64,000 bases of DNA from Nesterenkonia lacusekhoensis (GTDB lineage: Bacteria > Actinomycetota > Actinomycetes > Actinomycetales > Micrococcaceae): assembly GCF_017876395.1 (NCBI RefSeq), contig NZ_JAGINX010000001.1, forward strand, positions 2,480,001 to 2,544,000, given 5' to 3'. Position numbers and translations under genes: made by a program. Shown in pieces: positions 1 to 8,731 of this stretch (positions within the stretch are counted from its first letter, which is position 1; every line of letters begins with the position of its first letter). The notes under the pieces were generated by a model, which made no database searches, was not told where the DNA came from, and worked only from the letters and a program-made list of their open reading frames with translations.

Positions 1-1240
1 AGGCGGTCACACGGATGAGCGCGCCCTCCAGCTCCCGGATGTTGGTGGAGATCTTGGAAGCGATGTACTCCAGCACATCGTCCGGGCAGGAGAAGTTCTC
101 CGCTGTGGCCTTCTTCCGCAGGATCGCGATGCGCGTCTCGAGGTCCGGCGGCTGGATGTCGGTGATCAGACCCCATTCGAAGCGGGACCGCAGACGCTTC
201 TCGAAGCCGGAGAGCTGCTTGGGCGGCAGGTCCGAGGTGATCACGACCTGCTTGTTGTTGTTGTAGAGCGTGTTGAAGGTGTGGAAGAACTCCTCCACCG
301 TGCGCTCTTTGTCCGCCAGGAACTGGATGTCGTCCAGCAGCAGCACGTCCACGTTGCGGTAGAGGTGCTTGAAGCTGGCGCCCTCGTCGTCGCGGATGGA
401 GTTGATGAAGTCATTGGTGAACTCTTCTGAGTTCACGTACCGCACGCGGATCCCGCTGTAGAGGCGCTGAGCATAGTGCCCGATCGCGTGGAGCAGGTGG
501 GTCTTGCCCAGTCCGGAGTCCCCGTAGATGAACAGCGGGTTGTAGGCCTTGGCGGGCGCTTCCGCCACGGCATTCGCCGCGGCATGGGCGAAGCGGTTCG
601 AGGAACCGATCACGAACGTCTCGAAGGTGTAGCGAGGATTCAGCCGCGAGGTCTCGGAGAGGCCGGGGCCCTCGGCCTCCGTCGGGTCCGGGACAGTGGG
701 CCGCGGGCGCATCTCCTCGCGGTTGAACCGAGCGCTGTAGTCCTCCTGCACGGGCTCGGGCCGGACCGGCTCCTGTCGGGCCGGTTCATGCCGGCTCAGA
801 TCGGGCCGGTTCAGATCCGGGCGGGACGCGGCCGGGGCCTCATGCGGCGTCGGGCCGGGATACACATCATCGACGGCTGTGGACGAGGCCGAGCTGGCCG
901 AAGGAGCCGTGGCCGCAGTCGATGTGCCGGCGGACTGCTCGGTGCTGGCCTGCTGCTTCTCGGCCAGATCGGGGTCGATCACATAGGCGCAGAGGATGTC
1001 GCGGCCGAAGACTGACCGCAGCGCTTCGCCGAGCTGGTGCTGAAGTGTGGACTGCATGGTCTGGCGGACCCGCTCGCTGGGAACGGCCAGCAGAAGAGTG
1101 TCGCCGATGAGCTGATCACCCTGCGGAACGGTCCGCCCGACGTCGGTGAGTTTGAGCCCGTTCACACCGTGACGGTCACGCAGTTCGGTCTGCACCTGCT
1201 GCCATTTCTGCAGCACGTTGAGCTCTGACTCAGCAGGCAC
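1..1240 (-). CDS. dnaA: Chromosomal replication initiator protein DnaA (3' end outside window)
   Basis: DnaA binds DnaA boxes at oriC and melts the origin. Reading the minus strand from the GTG at 1240 gives about 413 codons before the window edge. Domain I begins [15 protein letters not shown], a variable Pro/Arg-rich linker runs from about residue 90 to 185, and the AAA+ core starts at [12 protein letters not shown]. Walker A GDSGLGKT lies near residue 240 and Walker [11 protein letters not shown] near 300. The visible part ends in sensor-type sequence [12 protein letters not shown], so the DNA-binding domain IV is missing only because of the window boundary. The GTG is preceded by a GAGGGG ribosome binding site. 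The gene diverges from rpmH, the usual origin arrangement. Confidence 0.97.
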   Translation of the reverse strand, partial: MPAESELNVLQKWQQVQTELRDRHGVNGLKLTDVGRTVPQGDQLIGDTLLLAVPSERVRQTMQSTLQHQLGEALRSVFGRDILCAYVIDPDLAEKQQASTEQSAGTSTAATAPSASSASSTAVDDVYPGPTPHEAPAASRPDLNRPDLSRHEPARQEPVRPEPVQEDYSARFNREEMRPRPTVPDPTEAEGPGLSETSRLNPRYTFETFVIGSSNRFAHAAANAVAEAPAKAYNPLFIYGDSGLGKTHLLHAIGHYAQRLYSGIRVRYVNSEEFTNDFINSIRDDEGASFKHLYRNVDVLLLDDIQFLADKERTVEEFFHTFNTLYNNNKQVVITSDLPPKQLSGFEKRLRSRFEWGLITDIQPPDLETRIAILRKKATAENFSCPDDVLEYIASKISTNIRELEGALIRVTA

Positions 1241-1329
1241 GCTGCTCCCCTCGTCGATGGTCACGTCCAATCTGTCGACAAGTATTCCACAGCTGGGGAA
1301 ATCGCCCGAGTGCTGAGGTGTGGGCAGTT

Positions 1330-1338
1330 ATGCACAAG
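1330..1338 (+). promoter_or_regulatory. DnaA box upstream of dnaA
   Basis: TTATGCACA matches the relaxed box TTATNCACA, 90 bp upstream of the dnaA start in the dnaA-rpmH gap. A weaker relative, TATTCCACA, lies at 1283-1291. This suggests DnaA autoregulation and/or part of the origin; the dnaA-dnaN gap, the usual oriC, is outside the window. Confidence 0.6.
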
Positions 1339-1443
1339 GTTCTGCACAGGTGTTAACTAGTGGGTGCCCGGGATGATCGTCGTCTCGGCGACAGGCCCCT
1401 CCGGTCGGTCCGAGTTGACGACTCGCCGTGTTTTCCCCTAGTG

Positions 1444-1468
1444 TTGACAGGTCGCCCTGCGGTATAAG
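1444..1468 (+). promoter_or_regulatory. Possible rpmH promoter
   Basis: TTGACA (1444-1449) and TATAAG (1463-1468) lie 65-90 bp upstream of rpmH. Each hexamer matches well, but the 13-bp spacer is shorter than the usual 16-18 bp, so only one of the two may be used. Confidence 0.4.
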
Positions 1469-1533
1469 CGTGCCCGCGCATGCTCGTCAGATACCGCCTA
1501 ATGACTTCGAACCATCCATTTTGGGAGTACACA

Positions 1534-1671
1534 GTGAGCAAGCGGACTTTCCAGCCGAGCAACCGCCGTCGCAGCCGCAAGCACGGCTTCCGTTCCCGTA
1601 TGCGCACCCGCGCCGGCCGTTCCATCATCTCGGCCCGCCGCAGCAGCGGACGCAAGAAGCTCTCGGCCTGA
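1534..1671 (+). CDS. rpmH: 50S ribosomal protein bL34
   Basis: This 45-residue, extremely basic protein of the large ribosomal subunit begins [20 protein letters not shown] and ends [11 protein letters not shown], the complete bL34 signature. The GTG at 1534 is chosen over an upstream in-frame ATG at 1501 because it gives the family length and follows a GGGAG Shine-Dalgarno sequence. It is the first gene of the conserved rpmH-rnpA-yidD-yidC run, and a strong hairpin separates it from rnpA. Confidence 0.97.
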   Translation: MSKRTFQPSNRRRSRKHGFRSRMRTRAGRSIISARRSSGRKKLSA

Positions 1672-1696
1672 TACCGGCCACCGGCTGACCTTTCAC

Positions 1697-1729
1697 GACG
1701 GCCCGCGCCCTTTGGGGAGGCGGGCCGTC
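1697..1729 (+). terminator. Hairpin between rpmH and rnpA
   Basis: A perfect 10-bp stem, GACGGCCCGC with GCGGGCCGTC, around a 13-nt loop, followed by TCTGT. It sits 25 bp after rpmH and probably acts as a partial terminator, so bL34 can be made in excess over RnpA. Confidence 0.75.
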
Positions 1730-1784
1730 TCTGTATCGGCTGACGGTCCCGCCTCCGTCAGAGACCAGCTGAGACAGGAGCATC

Positions 1785-2255
1785 GTGCTGCCCCGTGACC
1801 ATCGCCTGACCGCCTCACGCGACTTCGGTGCCGTGATGCGCCGCGGTGCCCGCGCCGGGGGTTCTGCCGTCGTGGTCACGGTGCTGTTCACAGATGCTGC
1901 CCCGGAGAGCGAGCACGACGCCGACTCCGCGCCGTGGCGCGGCGGCTTCATCGTGTCCAAAGCGGTGGGCAACGCCGTGGTCCGGCACCGGACTCAGCGG
2001 CGGCTGCGGCATATCCTCGCCGCGCTGATGGCCGAGCCGGGGCTGGTGCCGGAGGGGGTCGGCGTCGATGTGGTGGTCCGTGCCCTCCAACAGGCCCCAC
2101 AGACCAGCCATGAGCAGCTGGTGGGGGAAGTCCGTTCGGCGATCCGCCGTGCGGTGAAGAAGGCTCAGCGGCACCGGGAGCGCCTCGTACAGGAAGACGT
2201 CGGGCAGAAGAACGCTGCGCAGGCCCGTTCCGACCAGGACTCTGCCGATGCCTGA
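1785..2255 (+). CDS. rnpA: Ribonuclease P protein component
   Basis: RnpA is the protein subunit of RNase P, which matures tRNA 5' ends. The start [20 protein letters not shown] is the canonical N-terminus, and the basic helix [20 protein letters not shown] carries the RNA-binding motif in its actinobacterial R-H-R form. At 156 residues it is longer than the usual 115-125: there is an acidic insertion (about residues 38-50, [10 protein letters not shown]) and a polar tail. The GTG at 1785 follows an ACAGGAG site. Its 3' end overlaps yidD by 8 bp, implying translational coupling. Confidence 0.95.
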   Translation: MLPRDHRLTASRDFGAVMRRGARAGGSAVVVTVLFTDAAPESEHDADSAPWRGGFIVSKAVGNAVVRHRTQRRLRHILAALMAEPGLVPEGVGVDVVVRALQQAPQTSHEQLVGEVRSAIRRAVKKAQRHRERLVQEDVGQKNAAQARSDQDSADA

Positions 2256-2679
2256 GCAGATGTGGGTCCAGCATCGGGATTTCTATGTCACCCCGGGGGA
2301 GACCCCCGGAGTTCCGGGACCTGCGCCTGACGAGCAGGTTCTGCGGCATCAGCACTGGGGGAGGCTCCGCCGGGCGCCCTCGGCGCTGATGGCGCTGCTG
2401 CTCAGGGGGTATCGGAAGGTGATCTCCCCGCTCTATGGTCAGGTGTGCAGCTTCTACCCCAGCTGCTCGGCCTATGGACTGGAGGCTGTGACGGTCCACG
2501 GGGTGTTCAAGGGGTCAGCGCTGACCGCCTGGAGGATCCTGCGCTGCAACCCCTTCAACAGCGGTGGTGTGGACCCTGTCCCACAGGGGGAGAGGATTTG
2601 GCCGCAGGGTGCAGTACCCACGATCATAGAGACAAACCATCCGCCAATCCCCGGAGACACAGGGCAGAACGCTCCCTAG
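2248..2679 (+). CDS. yidD: Membrane protein insertion efficiency factor YidD
   Basis: YidD is a small amphipathic protein that assists YidC-mediated membrane insertion. The core runs from about residue 45 to 120: [14 protein letters not shown], then [16 protein letters not shown] and [18 protein letters not shown], containing the three conserved cysteines and the NP..GG.DPVP end. The N-terminal 40 residues and the tail after IWPQG are longer than in most homologues. It overlaps rnpA and precedes yidC by 70 bp. Confidence 0.95.
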   Translation: MPEQMWVQHRDFYVTPGETPGVPGPAPDEQVLRHQHWGRLRRAPSALMALLLRGYRKVISPLYGQVCSFYPSCSAYGLEAVTVHGVFKGSALTAWRILRCNPFNSGGVDPVPQGERIWPQGAVPTIIETNHPPIPGDTGQNAP

Positions 2680-2748
2680 GAGCGGCTGTGTCCTTGGGCC
2701 GGACACGCATGACGCACTGGCCGTCCGGTCGACTCACTAGAGAGATAC

Positions 2749-3717
2749 ATGGGCTTTTTCGACACGATCATGGCGCCCTTCACCTGGGCCGTCTCGTTCA
2801 TCCTGAGCATGTTTCACAGCCTGCTCACCGCGCTGGGCATGGACTCGGAATCGGGATGGAACTGGACCATCTCCATCATCCTGCTGGTGATCCTGATCCG
2901 CGTGATCCTGATCCCGCTGTTCGTGCGGCAGATCAAATCTCAGCGCGGCATGCAGATCATCCAGCCGGAGATCCAGAAGCTTCAGGCCAAGTACAAGGGC
3001 AAGAAGGACCCGGTCTCACGCCAGGCGATGGCTCAGGAGCAGCAGGCGCTGTTCAAGAAGCACAAGGTCAACCCCTTCATGACCTGTCTGCCGATCCTGG
3101 CGCAGATGCCGATCTTCTTCGCGCTGTTCTGGATGCTCAACCGGATGCGCGAGCCCCAGAACCAGGCGGAGGGCTATGGCGCACTCTCGCCGCAGGAGGT
3201 GCAGAGCTTCGACGGCTCCTCGATCTTCGGGGTGCAGATGTCGGACATCCTCCTGCCTTCCTTCCAGGCCGAGCCCACGCGGTGGGATGTGGTCATCCTC
3301 GCCGCTGTGCTGATCGTGTGCATGGTGAGCAGCCAGTTCTTCACTCAGAAGCAGCTGATGTCGAAGAACATGTCCGAGGCCGCACTGCAGGGTCAGTTCG
3401 CCCAGACGCAGAAGATCATGCTCTACATGCTTCCGCTGGTCTTCGTCATCGGTGGTGTGAACTTCCCGGTGGGCGTGCTCATCTACTGGACCGCGACCAA
3501 CTTCTGGACCATGGGCCAGCAGTGGTGGGTCATCCGCAACAACCCGACGCCGGGCTCGCTGGCTGAGAAGGAGCTGAACCTCCGCCGCGCCGCCAAGGGC
3601 CTGCCCCCGGTCAACGAGGGCCACGCCGCCAAGGCCAAGGATGACAAGCCCAAGCCCACCGGCAAGCACCTCGGCCAGCAGGCGCAGCCCGCGAAGAAGA
3701 AGAGGAAGAAGAAGTAG
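2749..3717 (+). CDS. yidC: Membrane protein insertase YidC (Oxa1 family)
   Basis: YidC inserts and folds membrane proteins, alone or with SecYEG. The 322-residue protein has the Gram-positive form with no large extracytoplasmic domain. TM1 is near residues 8-30, and the segment with the conserved groove arginine is IILLVILIRVILIPLFVRQI (about 43-62). A positively charged hairpin of about 65-105 follows, then further membrane segments near 115-135, 185-205 and 225-260. The C-terminus is a Lys/Pro-rich tail ending KKKRKKK, typical of ribosome-contacting actinobacterial YidC. No lipobox is seen. jag starts 3 bp downstream. Confidence 0.96.
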   Translation: MGFFDTIMAPFTWAVSFILSMFHSLLTALGMDSESGWNWTISIILLVILIRVILIPLFVRQIKSQRGMQIIQPEIQKLQAKYKGKKDPVSRQAMAQEQQALFKKHKVNPFMTCLPILAQMPIFFALFWMLNRMREPQNQAEGYGALSPQEVQSFDGSSIFGVQMSDILLPSFQAEPTRWDVVILAAVLIVCMVSSQFFTQKQLMSKNMSEAALQGQFAQTQKIMLYMLPLVFVIGGVNFPVGVLIYWTATNFWTMGQQWWVIRNNPTPGSLAEKELNLRRAAKGLPPVNEGHAAKAKDDKPKPTGKHLGQQAQPAKKKRKKK

Positions 3718-3719
3718 CC

Positions 3720-4364
3720 ATGAGCGATCACCAGACGCAGGACACCCTGGAGCCCGAAGAGACTGAGGCCCCGGAGAGCTCCCAGGGGGAGTCGGCCCAG
3801 GAGGCCGAGGAGCGCCAGGTTGAGCACGCGCAGCCTGAGGACGCCCAGCCAGAGGATCAGCAGGATGACGCCGCCGAAGAGAGCACTGAGGCTGAGGGCG
3901 GCGGACCGGCCGATGAGGGCGACATCGCGGCCGACTACCTCGAAGAGCTGCTGGACATCGTCGATCTCGACGGCGACCTCGACATCGAGGTCCGCGGCGA
4001 GCGTACCTTCATCTCGATCGTGGCCGATGAGGGCGGCGACGAGCTGGACGATCTCGTCGGACGCAAGGGCGAGGTCCTGGACGCGCTCCAGGAGCTGACC
4101 CGGCTGGCTGTGCTGACCGCCACCGGCAGTCGCACCCGCCTGGTGCTGGATGTGGCCGGGCATCGGGAGCAGCGTCAGTCCCAGCTGAAGAAGCTCGCCG
4201 ACGACGCCGTGGCTGAGGTCAGGAAGCATGGCAACGTGGTGCACATGGAGCCGATGAGCGCCTATGAGCGCAAGATCGTCCATGACTTCGTGGCCGAGGA
4301 GGGGCTGGTCAGCGAATCTGAAGGTGAGGGCAAGCGCCGTCACGTTGTGGTCAGCGCAGGCTGA
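3720..4364 (+). CDS. jag: Jag/KhpB-type KH-R3H RNA-binding protein
   Basis: This 214-residue protein has a strongly acidic N-terminal third (about 1-70). A KH domain follows, with the GxxG loop in DDLVGRKGEVLDALQEL, and then a C-terminal R3H domain with the R-x3-H signature in YERKIVHDFVAEEG. Jag/KhpB homologues bind RNA, and in Gram-positive bacteria they influence cell elongation and division. It lies 3 bp after yidC, the classic partner, and 17 bp before rsmG, so the three are probably cotranscribed. The Jag-N domain of firmicute homologues is absent, as in other actinobacteria. Confidence 0.94.
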   Translation: MSDHQTQDTLEPEETEAPESSQGESAQEAEERQVEHAQPEDAQPEDQQDDAAEESTEAEGGGPADEGDIAADYLEELLDIVDLDGDLDIEVRGERTFISIVADEGGDELDDLVGRKGEVLDALQELTRLAVLTATGSRTRLVLDVAGHREQRQSQLKKLADDAVAEVRKHGNVVHMEPMSAYERKIVHDFVAEEGLVSESEGEGKRRHVVVSAG

Positions 4365-4380
4365 GCAGAGAATAGATCCC

Positions 4381-5229
4381 ATGACTGATCAGCCGGAGCA
4401 GAAGTCGCCCTTTCCCCATGCCGGGGGAACCTTGGACACCGCCAAGGCCGCCGAGCAGAACCCCGACGTGGAGACCGAGGAAGGTCGCACCGACGCGGAG
4501 TCTGTCCAGGCCGATCGCGCCGAGGAGCAGGCTCTGCAGGTGGAGGAGGCCCACGCCGACGAGCCCGGCCTGGGCGGCGAGGGACCGCAGCAGCAGCGCC
4601 CGGAGCTCAGCGCGGATGAGCGCACCGCCGCGGAGAAGATCTTCGGCGACCGGCTGGAGCTTGCTGAGAGGTTCGTGGATCACCTCTGCAGCACCGGTAT
4701 CGAGCACGGCCTGCTGGGCCCGCGAGAAGTGCCGCGTATGTGGTCCCGCCATGTGCTCAACTGTGCCGTGCTGGCCCCTGAGCTGCCCGCTGGGGGAGAG
4801 GTCGCCGACGTCGGCTCGGGAGCCGGCCTGCCGGGCATCGCCCTGGCGATCGCTCGCCCGGATGTGGACTTCATGCTCATCGAGCCGATGGAGCGCCGTG
4901 TGCAGTGGATGGACACTGTGGTGAAGGATCTGGGCCTGGACAACGTTCGGCTGATCCGGGCACGTGCTGAGGACGCCGTGGACGAGGTCATGGCCGATGT
5001 GGTCACCGCTCGTGCCGTGTCAGCACTCAAGAAGCTTCTGTCCCTGACAGTTCCGCTGCTCGCCGATGAGGGTGAGCTCATGCTCCTGAAGGGCCGCAGC
5101 GCTGAGGCTGAGATCGATGCTGCGTCGAAGGCGATCAGCAAGCATAAGCTGCAACGTCCTGAGGTTCTGCAGCTTGGAGAGAATCTTCTCGAGGAGCCGA
5201 CCACGGTGGTTCGCTGCCAACGTCGGTGA
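4381..5229 (+). CDS. rsmG: 16S rRNA (guanine527-N7)-methyltransferase RsmG
   Basis: RsmG (GidB) methylates G527 of 16S rRNA using SAM. The SAM-binding motif is VADVGSGAGLPGIALA (about residues 141-156), preceded by the family motif PRMWSRHVLNCAVL. The C-terminal half has LIRARAEDA and TARAVSALKKLLSL. At 282 residues it is longer than usual because of an acidic, Glu/Gln-rich extension of about 75 residues. The ATG at 4381 is preferred over in-frame ATGs inside jag, since it starts just after the jag stop. Confidence 0.94.
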   Translation: MTDQPEQKSPFPHAGGTLDTAKAAEQNPDVETEEGRTDAESVQADRAEEQALQVEEAHADEPGLGGEGPQQQRPELSADERTAAEKIFGDRLELAERFVDHLCSTGIEHGLLGPREVPRMWSRHVLNCAVLAPELPAGGEVADVGSGAGLPGIALAIARPDVDFMLIEPMERRVQWMDTVVKDLGLDNVRLIRARAEDAVDEVMADVVTARAVSALKKLLSLTVPLLADEGELMLLKGRSAEAEIDAASKAISKHKLQRPEVLQLGENLLEEPTTVVRCQRR

Positions 5230-5308
5230 CCTGTCACCTGCGGGTACTAGACTGCACAGTGCCTGGTAGCTTCCAGGTGCGCCATCACACTCCACGGAGG
5301 GAAGTTCA

Positions 5309-6283
5309 GTGTCAGCGGACGACGTTTCACGTGAAACCAGCGGTGCTGCTGAAGCGGCCAAGCAGGCGGCGCAGACTGCTGAGAACACCTCGGTGATCGA
5401 CAGCGTCATGGCCTCCTCGCCTCTGGGGGCACAGCTGGCGGACGAGTCGCGACGCCGGAAGGCCCTGGAAGCCGCTGACCTGGAACGACCCGAGCAGACA
5501 CGAGTCCTGACCGTGTCCAATCAGAAGGGCGGAGTCGGCAAGACCACGTCCACCGTGAACATCGCGGCCGCTCTGGCAGATCAGGGCTTCAACGTCCTGG
5601 TGGTGGACATCGACCCTCAGGGCAACGCCTCCACCGGGCTGGGAGTCCCTCACTCCGCCGAGACCGACTCCATCTATGACGTTCTGATCGATGATCTGAG
5701 CTTCGCCGATGTCGTCGCCGACTGCCCGGACCTGGACCGTCTGCAGGTCATCCCCGCAACGATCCATCTGGCCGGTGCAGAGATCGAACTGGTGTCCTTG
5801 GTGGCGCGTGAGCAGCGGCTCCAGCGTGCTTTGGATCAGTATCACCGGTATCGCGACGAGAACGGCCAGGAGCGGCTCGACTTCGTCTTCATCGACTGCC
5901 CTCCGAGCCTGGGCCTTCTGACCGTCAACGCCTTTGTGGCGGCTCGCGAAGTCCTCATCCCGATCCAGTGCGAGTACTACGCGCTGGAAGGCCTGAGCCA
6001 GCTGCTCAACAACATCAACATGATTCAGAAGCACCTGAATCCACCGCTGCAGGTCTCCACCATTCTTCTAACCATGTATGACGGGCGCACCAACCTGGCG
6101 TCCCAGGTGGCGGAAGAGGTCCGTGAGCATTTCCCGGACGCTGTCCTCAACGCCATGATTCCGCGCAATGTGCGGATCTCCGAGGCGCCCTCGTACCAGC
6201 AGAGCGTCATCACCTATGACCGCAGCTCCACCGGTGCTCTGGCCTATCTCGAGGCGGCCGCCGAACTTGTTCAACGGGGCTGA
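5309..6283 (+). CDS. parA: Chromosome partitioning ATPase ParA (Soj)
   Basis: ParA is a deviant Walker-A ATPase that binds DNA nonspecifically and moves ParB-parS complexes to segregate origins. The deviant P-loop VSNQKGGVGKTTSTVNIAAA starts near residue 69. Walker A' is VVDIDPQGNASTGLG, and FVFIDCPPSLGLLTVNA and IQCEYYALEGLSQLL are further family blocks. The 68-residue N-terminal extension is Ala/Ser-rich and includes a parS site that is translated as VSRET. The GTG start follows CGGAGGGA. The gene is followed by an unusually large gap before parB. Confidence 0.97.
   Translation: MSADDVSRETSGAAEAAKQAAQTAENTSVIDSVMASSPLGAQLADESRRRKALEAADLERPEQTRVLTVSNQKGGVGKTTSTVNIAAALADQGFNVLVVDIDPQGNASTGLGVPHSAETDSIYDVLIDDLSFADVVADCPDLDRLQVIPATIHLAGAEIELVSLVAREQRLQRALDQYHRYRDENGQERLDFVFIDCPPSLGLLTVNAFVAAREVLIPIQCEYYALEGLSQLLNNINMIQKHLNPPLQVSTILLTMYDGRTNLASQVAEEVREHFPDAVLNAMIPRNVRISEAPSYQQSVITYDRSSTGALAYLEAAAELVQRG
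5324..5337. other. parS site inside parA (perfect palindrome)
   Basis: GTTTCACGTGAAAC, the full 14-bp palindromic ParB-binding site, at codons 6-10 of parA where it encodes VSRET. Confidence 0.9.
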
Positions 6284-6460
6284 AGTGTAGTGGTCAGGAC
6301 GCCCCCCCTGTGGGTTCTCGGCTGTTGTGGTTGGGTCTGAGCCGGCCTTCGTCGCCGGTGGAGCCGACTCTGCCGTCCACCACGATTCGTCCTCATGGAA
6401 TGACCGCGCTGACGGTGTCCTGATGGGGAGAAGTCCGTTGTGATCGTTCTGCGAGCAGCG

Positions 6461-6474
6461 GTTTCACGTGGAAC
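6461..6474. other. parS site
   Basis: GTTTCACGTGGAAC: one position off the perfect palindrome. It is the first site after parA. Confidence 0.85.
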
Positions 6475-6527
6475 TGTGACCGCTGAGGTGGATGATCTCA
6501 GGGCGCGGTCGGGCCCTGAGGGCCCGG

Positions 6528-6869
6528 TCAGGGTGTGGAGCCAGCTGGGGAAATGCTCTTGGGGTAGTAGGGCTGAATGCTGATCCAGTCTGGGGTGGAG
6601 GCTTCGACGAGAGGGATCAGCTTCTCGAACACCTCACGTAGGAGTGATGCCCGCTCGTCGTTGACGTACTGATTCTCACCAGCGAGGAAATTGTTGGTCC
6701 GGCTCTCCTCCCACCATCTGAGGAGCTCGAGGAGCGGTGGGTCTACGTACCTCTCTGCGATCTCCTCGTCGAGTGACCGAGGGTGGAGTGTGTGGAGAGA
6801 CCGACTGGGCTGAAGAGGGAAGTTCGCCTGGCTCGGCCGCATGATGAAGCTGTGCTGCATGGTGTGCAC
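6528..6869 (-). CDS. Possible small hypothetical protein in the parS region
   Basis: A 113-residue frame whose C-terminal 80 residues have balanced protein-like composition (SLDEEIAERYVDPPLLELL, WWEESRTNNFLAGENQYVN, EVFEKLIPLVEAS). This contrasts with the Arg/Ser/Pro-rich shadows around it. The local sequence is less GC-rich than its surroundings. A 7-bp GC hairpin (6510-6526) lies directly after its stop. No family is recognised, no clear ribosome binding site precedes the ATG at 6869, and the true start could be the ATG at 6842. It may be a remnant of a larger gene. Confidence 0.33.
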   Translation of the reverse strand: MHTMQHSFIMRPSQANFPLQPSRSLHTLHPRSLDEEIAERYVDPPLLELLRWWEESRTNNFLAGENQYVNDERASLLREVFEKLIPLVEASTPDWISIQPYYPKSISPAGSTP

Positions 6870-7007
6870 CTCGAACTGCCTGGACGACTGACATCGTCCC
6901 GCCGTTCATATGTGTAGGTGTGTTCGCTGCCTGCTACCCGCTTTCGGGAGCTGGCTCTTGGGACTGGGCGGTTTCGCGGTGGGAACCCTGGGGCGGGGTG
7001 GTTGTCT

Positions 7008-7021
7008 GTTCCACGTGAAAC
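7008..7021. other. parS site
   Basis: GTTCCACGTGAAAC, the reverse-complement orientation of the intergenic variant. Confidence 0.85.
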
Positions 7022-7296
7022 GCGACGCATGGACAACCTACGTTGCACGTGATGCTCGAGCCAGTTGGCTCTGTTCGGGTGCTGGTGCGTTGGTGCGTCA
7101 GGGCGTCGCTTATGAGTCGTCAGGTGGAGGGCAACTCTGAGTCCCTGGGGTCCGGTCGACAGCTCGTTCCGGAGCTTCGGATTGCTGGTTGGTGGCAGTT
7201 CTGGGCTGCAATCGTGGGATTCACAGTCAGGATGGACAGTCCGCGCCGGGGTCTGGATGACGCAGGGATGTCTGTCGCCTGACGCGGCAGGTGACT

Positions 7297-7310
7297 GTTC
7301 CACGTGAAAC
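7297..7310. other. parS site
   Basis: GTTCCACGTGAAAC, in the same orientation as the 7008 site. Confidence 0.85.
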
Positions 7311-7402
7311 GGATGCTCTGCTCTGCCGTCGCTGGACGTCGCGTGCTGAACTCCTTGTGCAGGCGTCTCGGACACGGGCGTGGTCGGTGCTGGTGACGAC
7401 GG

Positions 7403-7416
7403 GTTTCACGTGGAAC
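7403..7416. other. parS site
   Basis: GTTTCACGTGGAAC, 92 bp after the preceding site and in opposite orientation. Confidence 0.85.
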
Positions 7417-7986
7417 GGTCTATTCGTCGCGGTGAAGCAGCGCGCTGGCGGACTCATTGGCCCCGGGGAGGGTGTATTCAAGTGCACCGGTCAGGGGCAG
7501 GAAGCGCAGCACAGGGGCAGACAGCGGGCCGTCCGCGGGAGCGTTTCCGCCAAGACGAGGAATACTGTGCCCGGCGGACGCGCGGTCGCAAGCGGATCAT
7601 CGGGCCGCGACATGGGTCAGCCGGTCGAGGGGCGCGGAGCAGGCGCTGGGATTGACGTTTCTTGACCTGATCCTGTGCTCACGCAGGGACGTGGTGCGAC
7701 CTATTCTGGAGGGCAGCTCGTGCCGTTCGTCGTATGACGAACCGGGGGAGGGAGCGGGGCGGTGCTTGTGAGGAAGGACGGCATAGGTTCATAGGGAGTG
7801 ATGGGCTGTGTCCCTCCAGAGTCGATGGATCGGTGCAGGTCCGACGCTTTGTAGCCCCGCATGGTCAGATCTCGTGCCGCGTAATCTGCGCTGACGTTCT
7901 GCAGCGCGTCGCGCGATAGCGATCGGAGATCACAAAGTCACGTTCCGGTGAATCGGCCCCGGGCGGGTTGGTGCTCGATCTTCGAC

Positions 7987-8000
7987 GTTTCACGTGGAAC
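7987..8000. other. parS site
   Basis: GTTTCACGTGGAAC; first of a tight group of four in about 400 bp. Confidence 0.85.
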
Positions 8001-8065
8001 CCTCAACCGATGGCGATTGCAGGGACGCTGACGCCTACGGATCGGAAGCCAATGGGATGTCCCAT

Positions 8066-8079
8066 GTTTCACGTGGAAC
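8066..8079. other. parS site
   Basis: GTTTCACGTGGAAC, 65 bp after the 7987 site. Confidence 0.85.
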
Positions 8080-8294
8080 GGTGGTTCGGACAGTCGAGTC
8101 GCGGGCGTGCAGTGCTGCGCCGAAGGGAGGTCCTTGCGAGGTTGTGGGGGAGTCTCCATAGGGGGCAGGTTCACCGATCACGAGTCTGAGGCTGGTGGAC
8201 CCGTGATTCACGTGGGACGCCCCGCCGCAGGCGCGTGGCGGGTGCGGCCGATGGGGCTTGTACTGGTGGGCATCCGAGTTGACGTCGACAATTG

Positions 8295-8308
8295 GTTTCA
8301 CGTGGAAC
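8295..8308. other. parS site
   Basis: GTTTCACGTGGAAC; the degenerate copy at 8205-8218 lies between this and the previous site. Confidence 0.85.
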
Positions 8309-8366
8309 GGGCTGTTGAACGGCGGAGCGAAGGGACGGCCTGGGACGGTTTGCTCGCAGAGCTGGT

Positions 8367-8380
8367 GTTTCACGTGGAAC
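8367..8380. other. parS site
   Basis: GTTTCACGTGGAAC; last site before the parB start, 350 bp upstream of it. Confidence 0.85.
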
Positions 8381-8731
8381 TGCCACCCCTTCCTGCAGCA
8401 TGCAGCGCAGGGGACGGGATAGTGGAACCGTGCACGGGTGTCCGAGGGTGTTGGCCGCCCACCGCCTGATCCACACTCCGAGGGGCGTACACGGATCGCG
8501 GCAGGGGCTGAGCGTAGGCCGATGCCCCGGAACACGACGAGGCAGCACCGCGGGTTTCGACGTGATGTGCTGCTCGGATCAGACGTGGGCCCCGCAGTAC
8601 AGCCTCAGCTGCAGGATACAGAGTCTCACGTACAGGATGAATCAGAGGGCTTCTCCTTCCAGGGAGACTACGTAGAATCGAACCTGTTCGTCCTGCAGCG
8701 AGAGCTGCGTGTGTGGAAGTGGGGAAATGCG

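Larger units (their letters stand above)
6284..8731. other. Centromere-like parA-parB gap carrying parS sites
   Basis: This 2.4-kb gap holds eight strong parS sites of one form, GTTTCACGTGGAAC or its reverse complement GTTCCACGTGAAAC. Degenerate copies are seen at 7042 (GTTGCACGTGATGC) and 8205 (GATTCACGTGGGAC). Apart from one doubtful small reading frame at 6528-6869, no gene with codon structure is recognised. The part between 7417 and 7986 contains neither a parS site nor a convincing gene. Long open frames across the gap arise from high GC and from the palindrome being readable in two of its three phases. Confidence 0.85.

Noticed and set aside
1241-1533. Full oriC in the dnaA-rpmH gap
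   Set aside because: Only one good DnaA box and one weak one are visible; actinobacterial origins normally lie between dnaA and dnaN, which is outside the window.
2445-3566. Long plus-strand frame overlapping yidD and yidC
   Set aside because: A shadow of YidC in another phase: His/Gly/Pro-rich composition, no domain, while both overlapped genes are certain.
6971-6986. Further parS site (GTTTCGCGGTGGGAAC)
   Set aside because: It lacks the central CACGTG and has different spacing.
8438-8731. Upstream N-terminal extension of ParB
   Set aside because: The canonical ParB start [17 protein letters not shown] lies at 8732; upstream sequence is parS-tract DNA without protein character.
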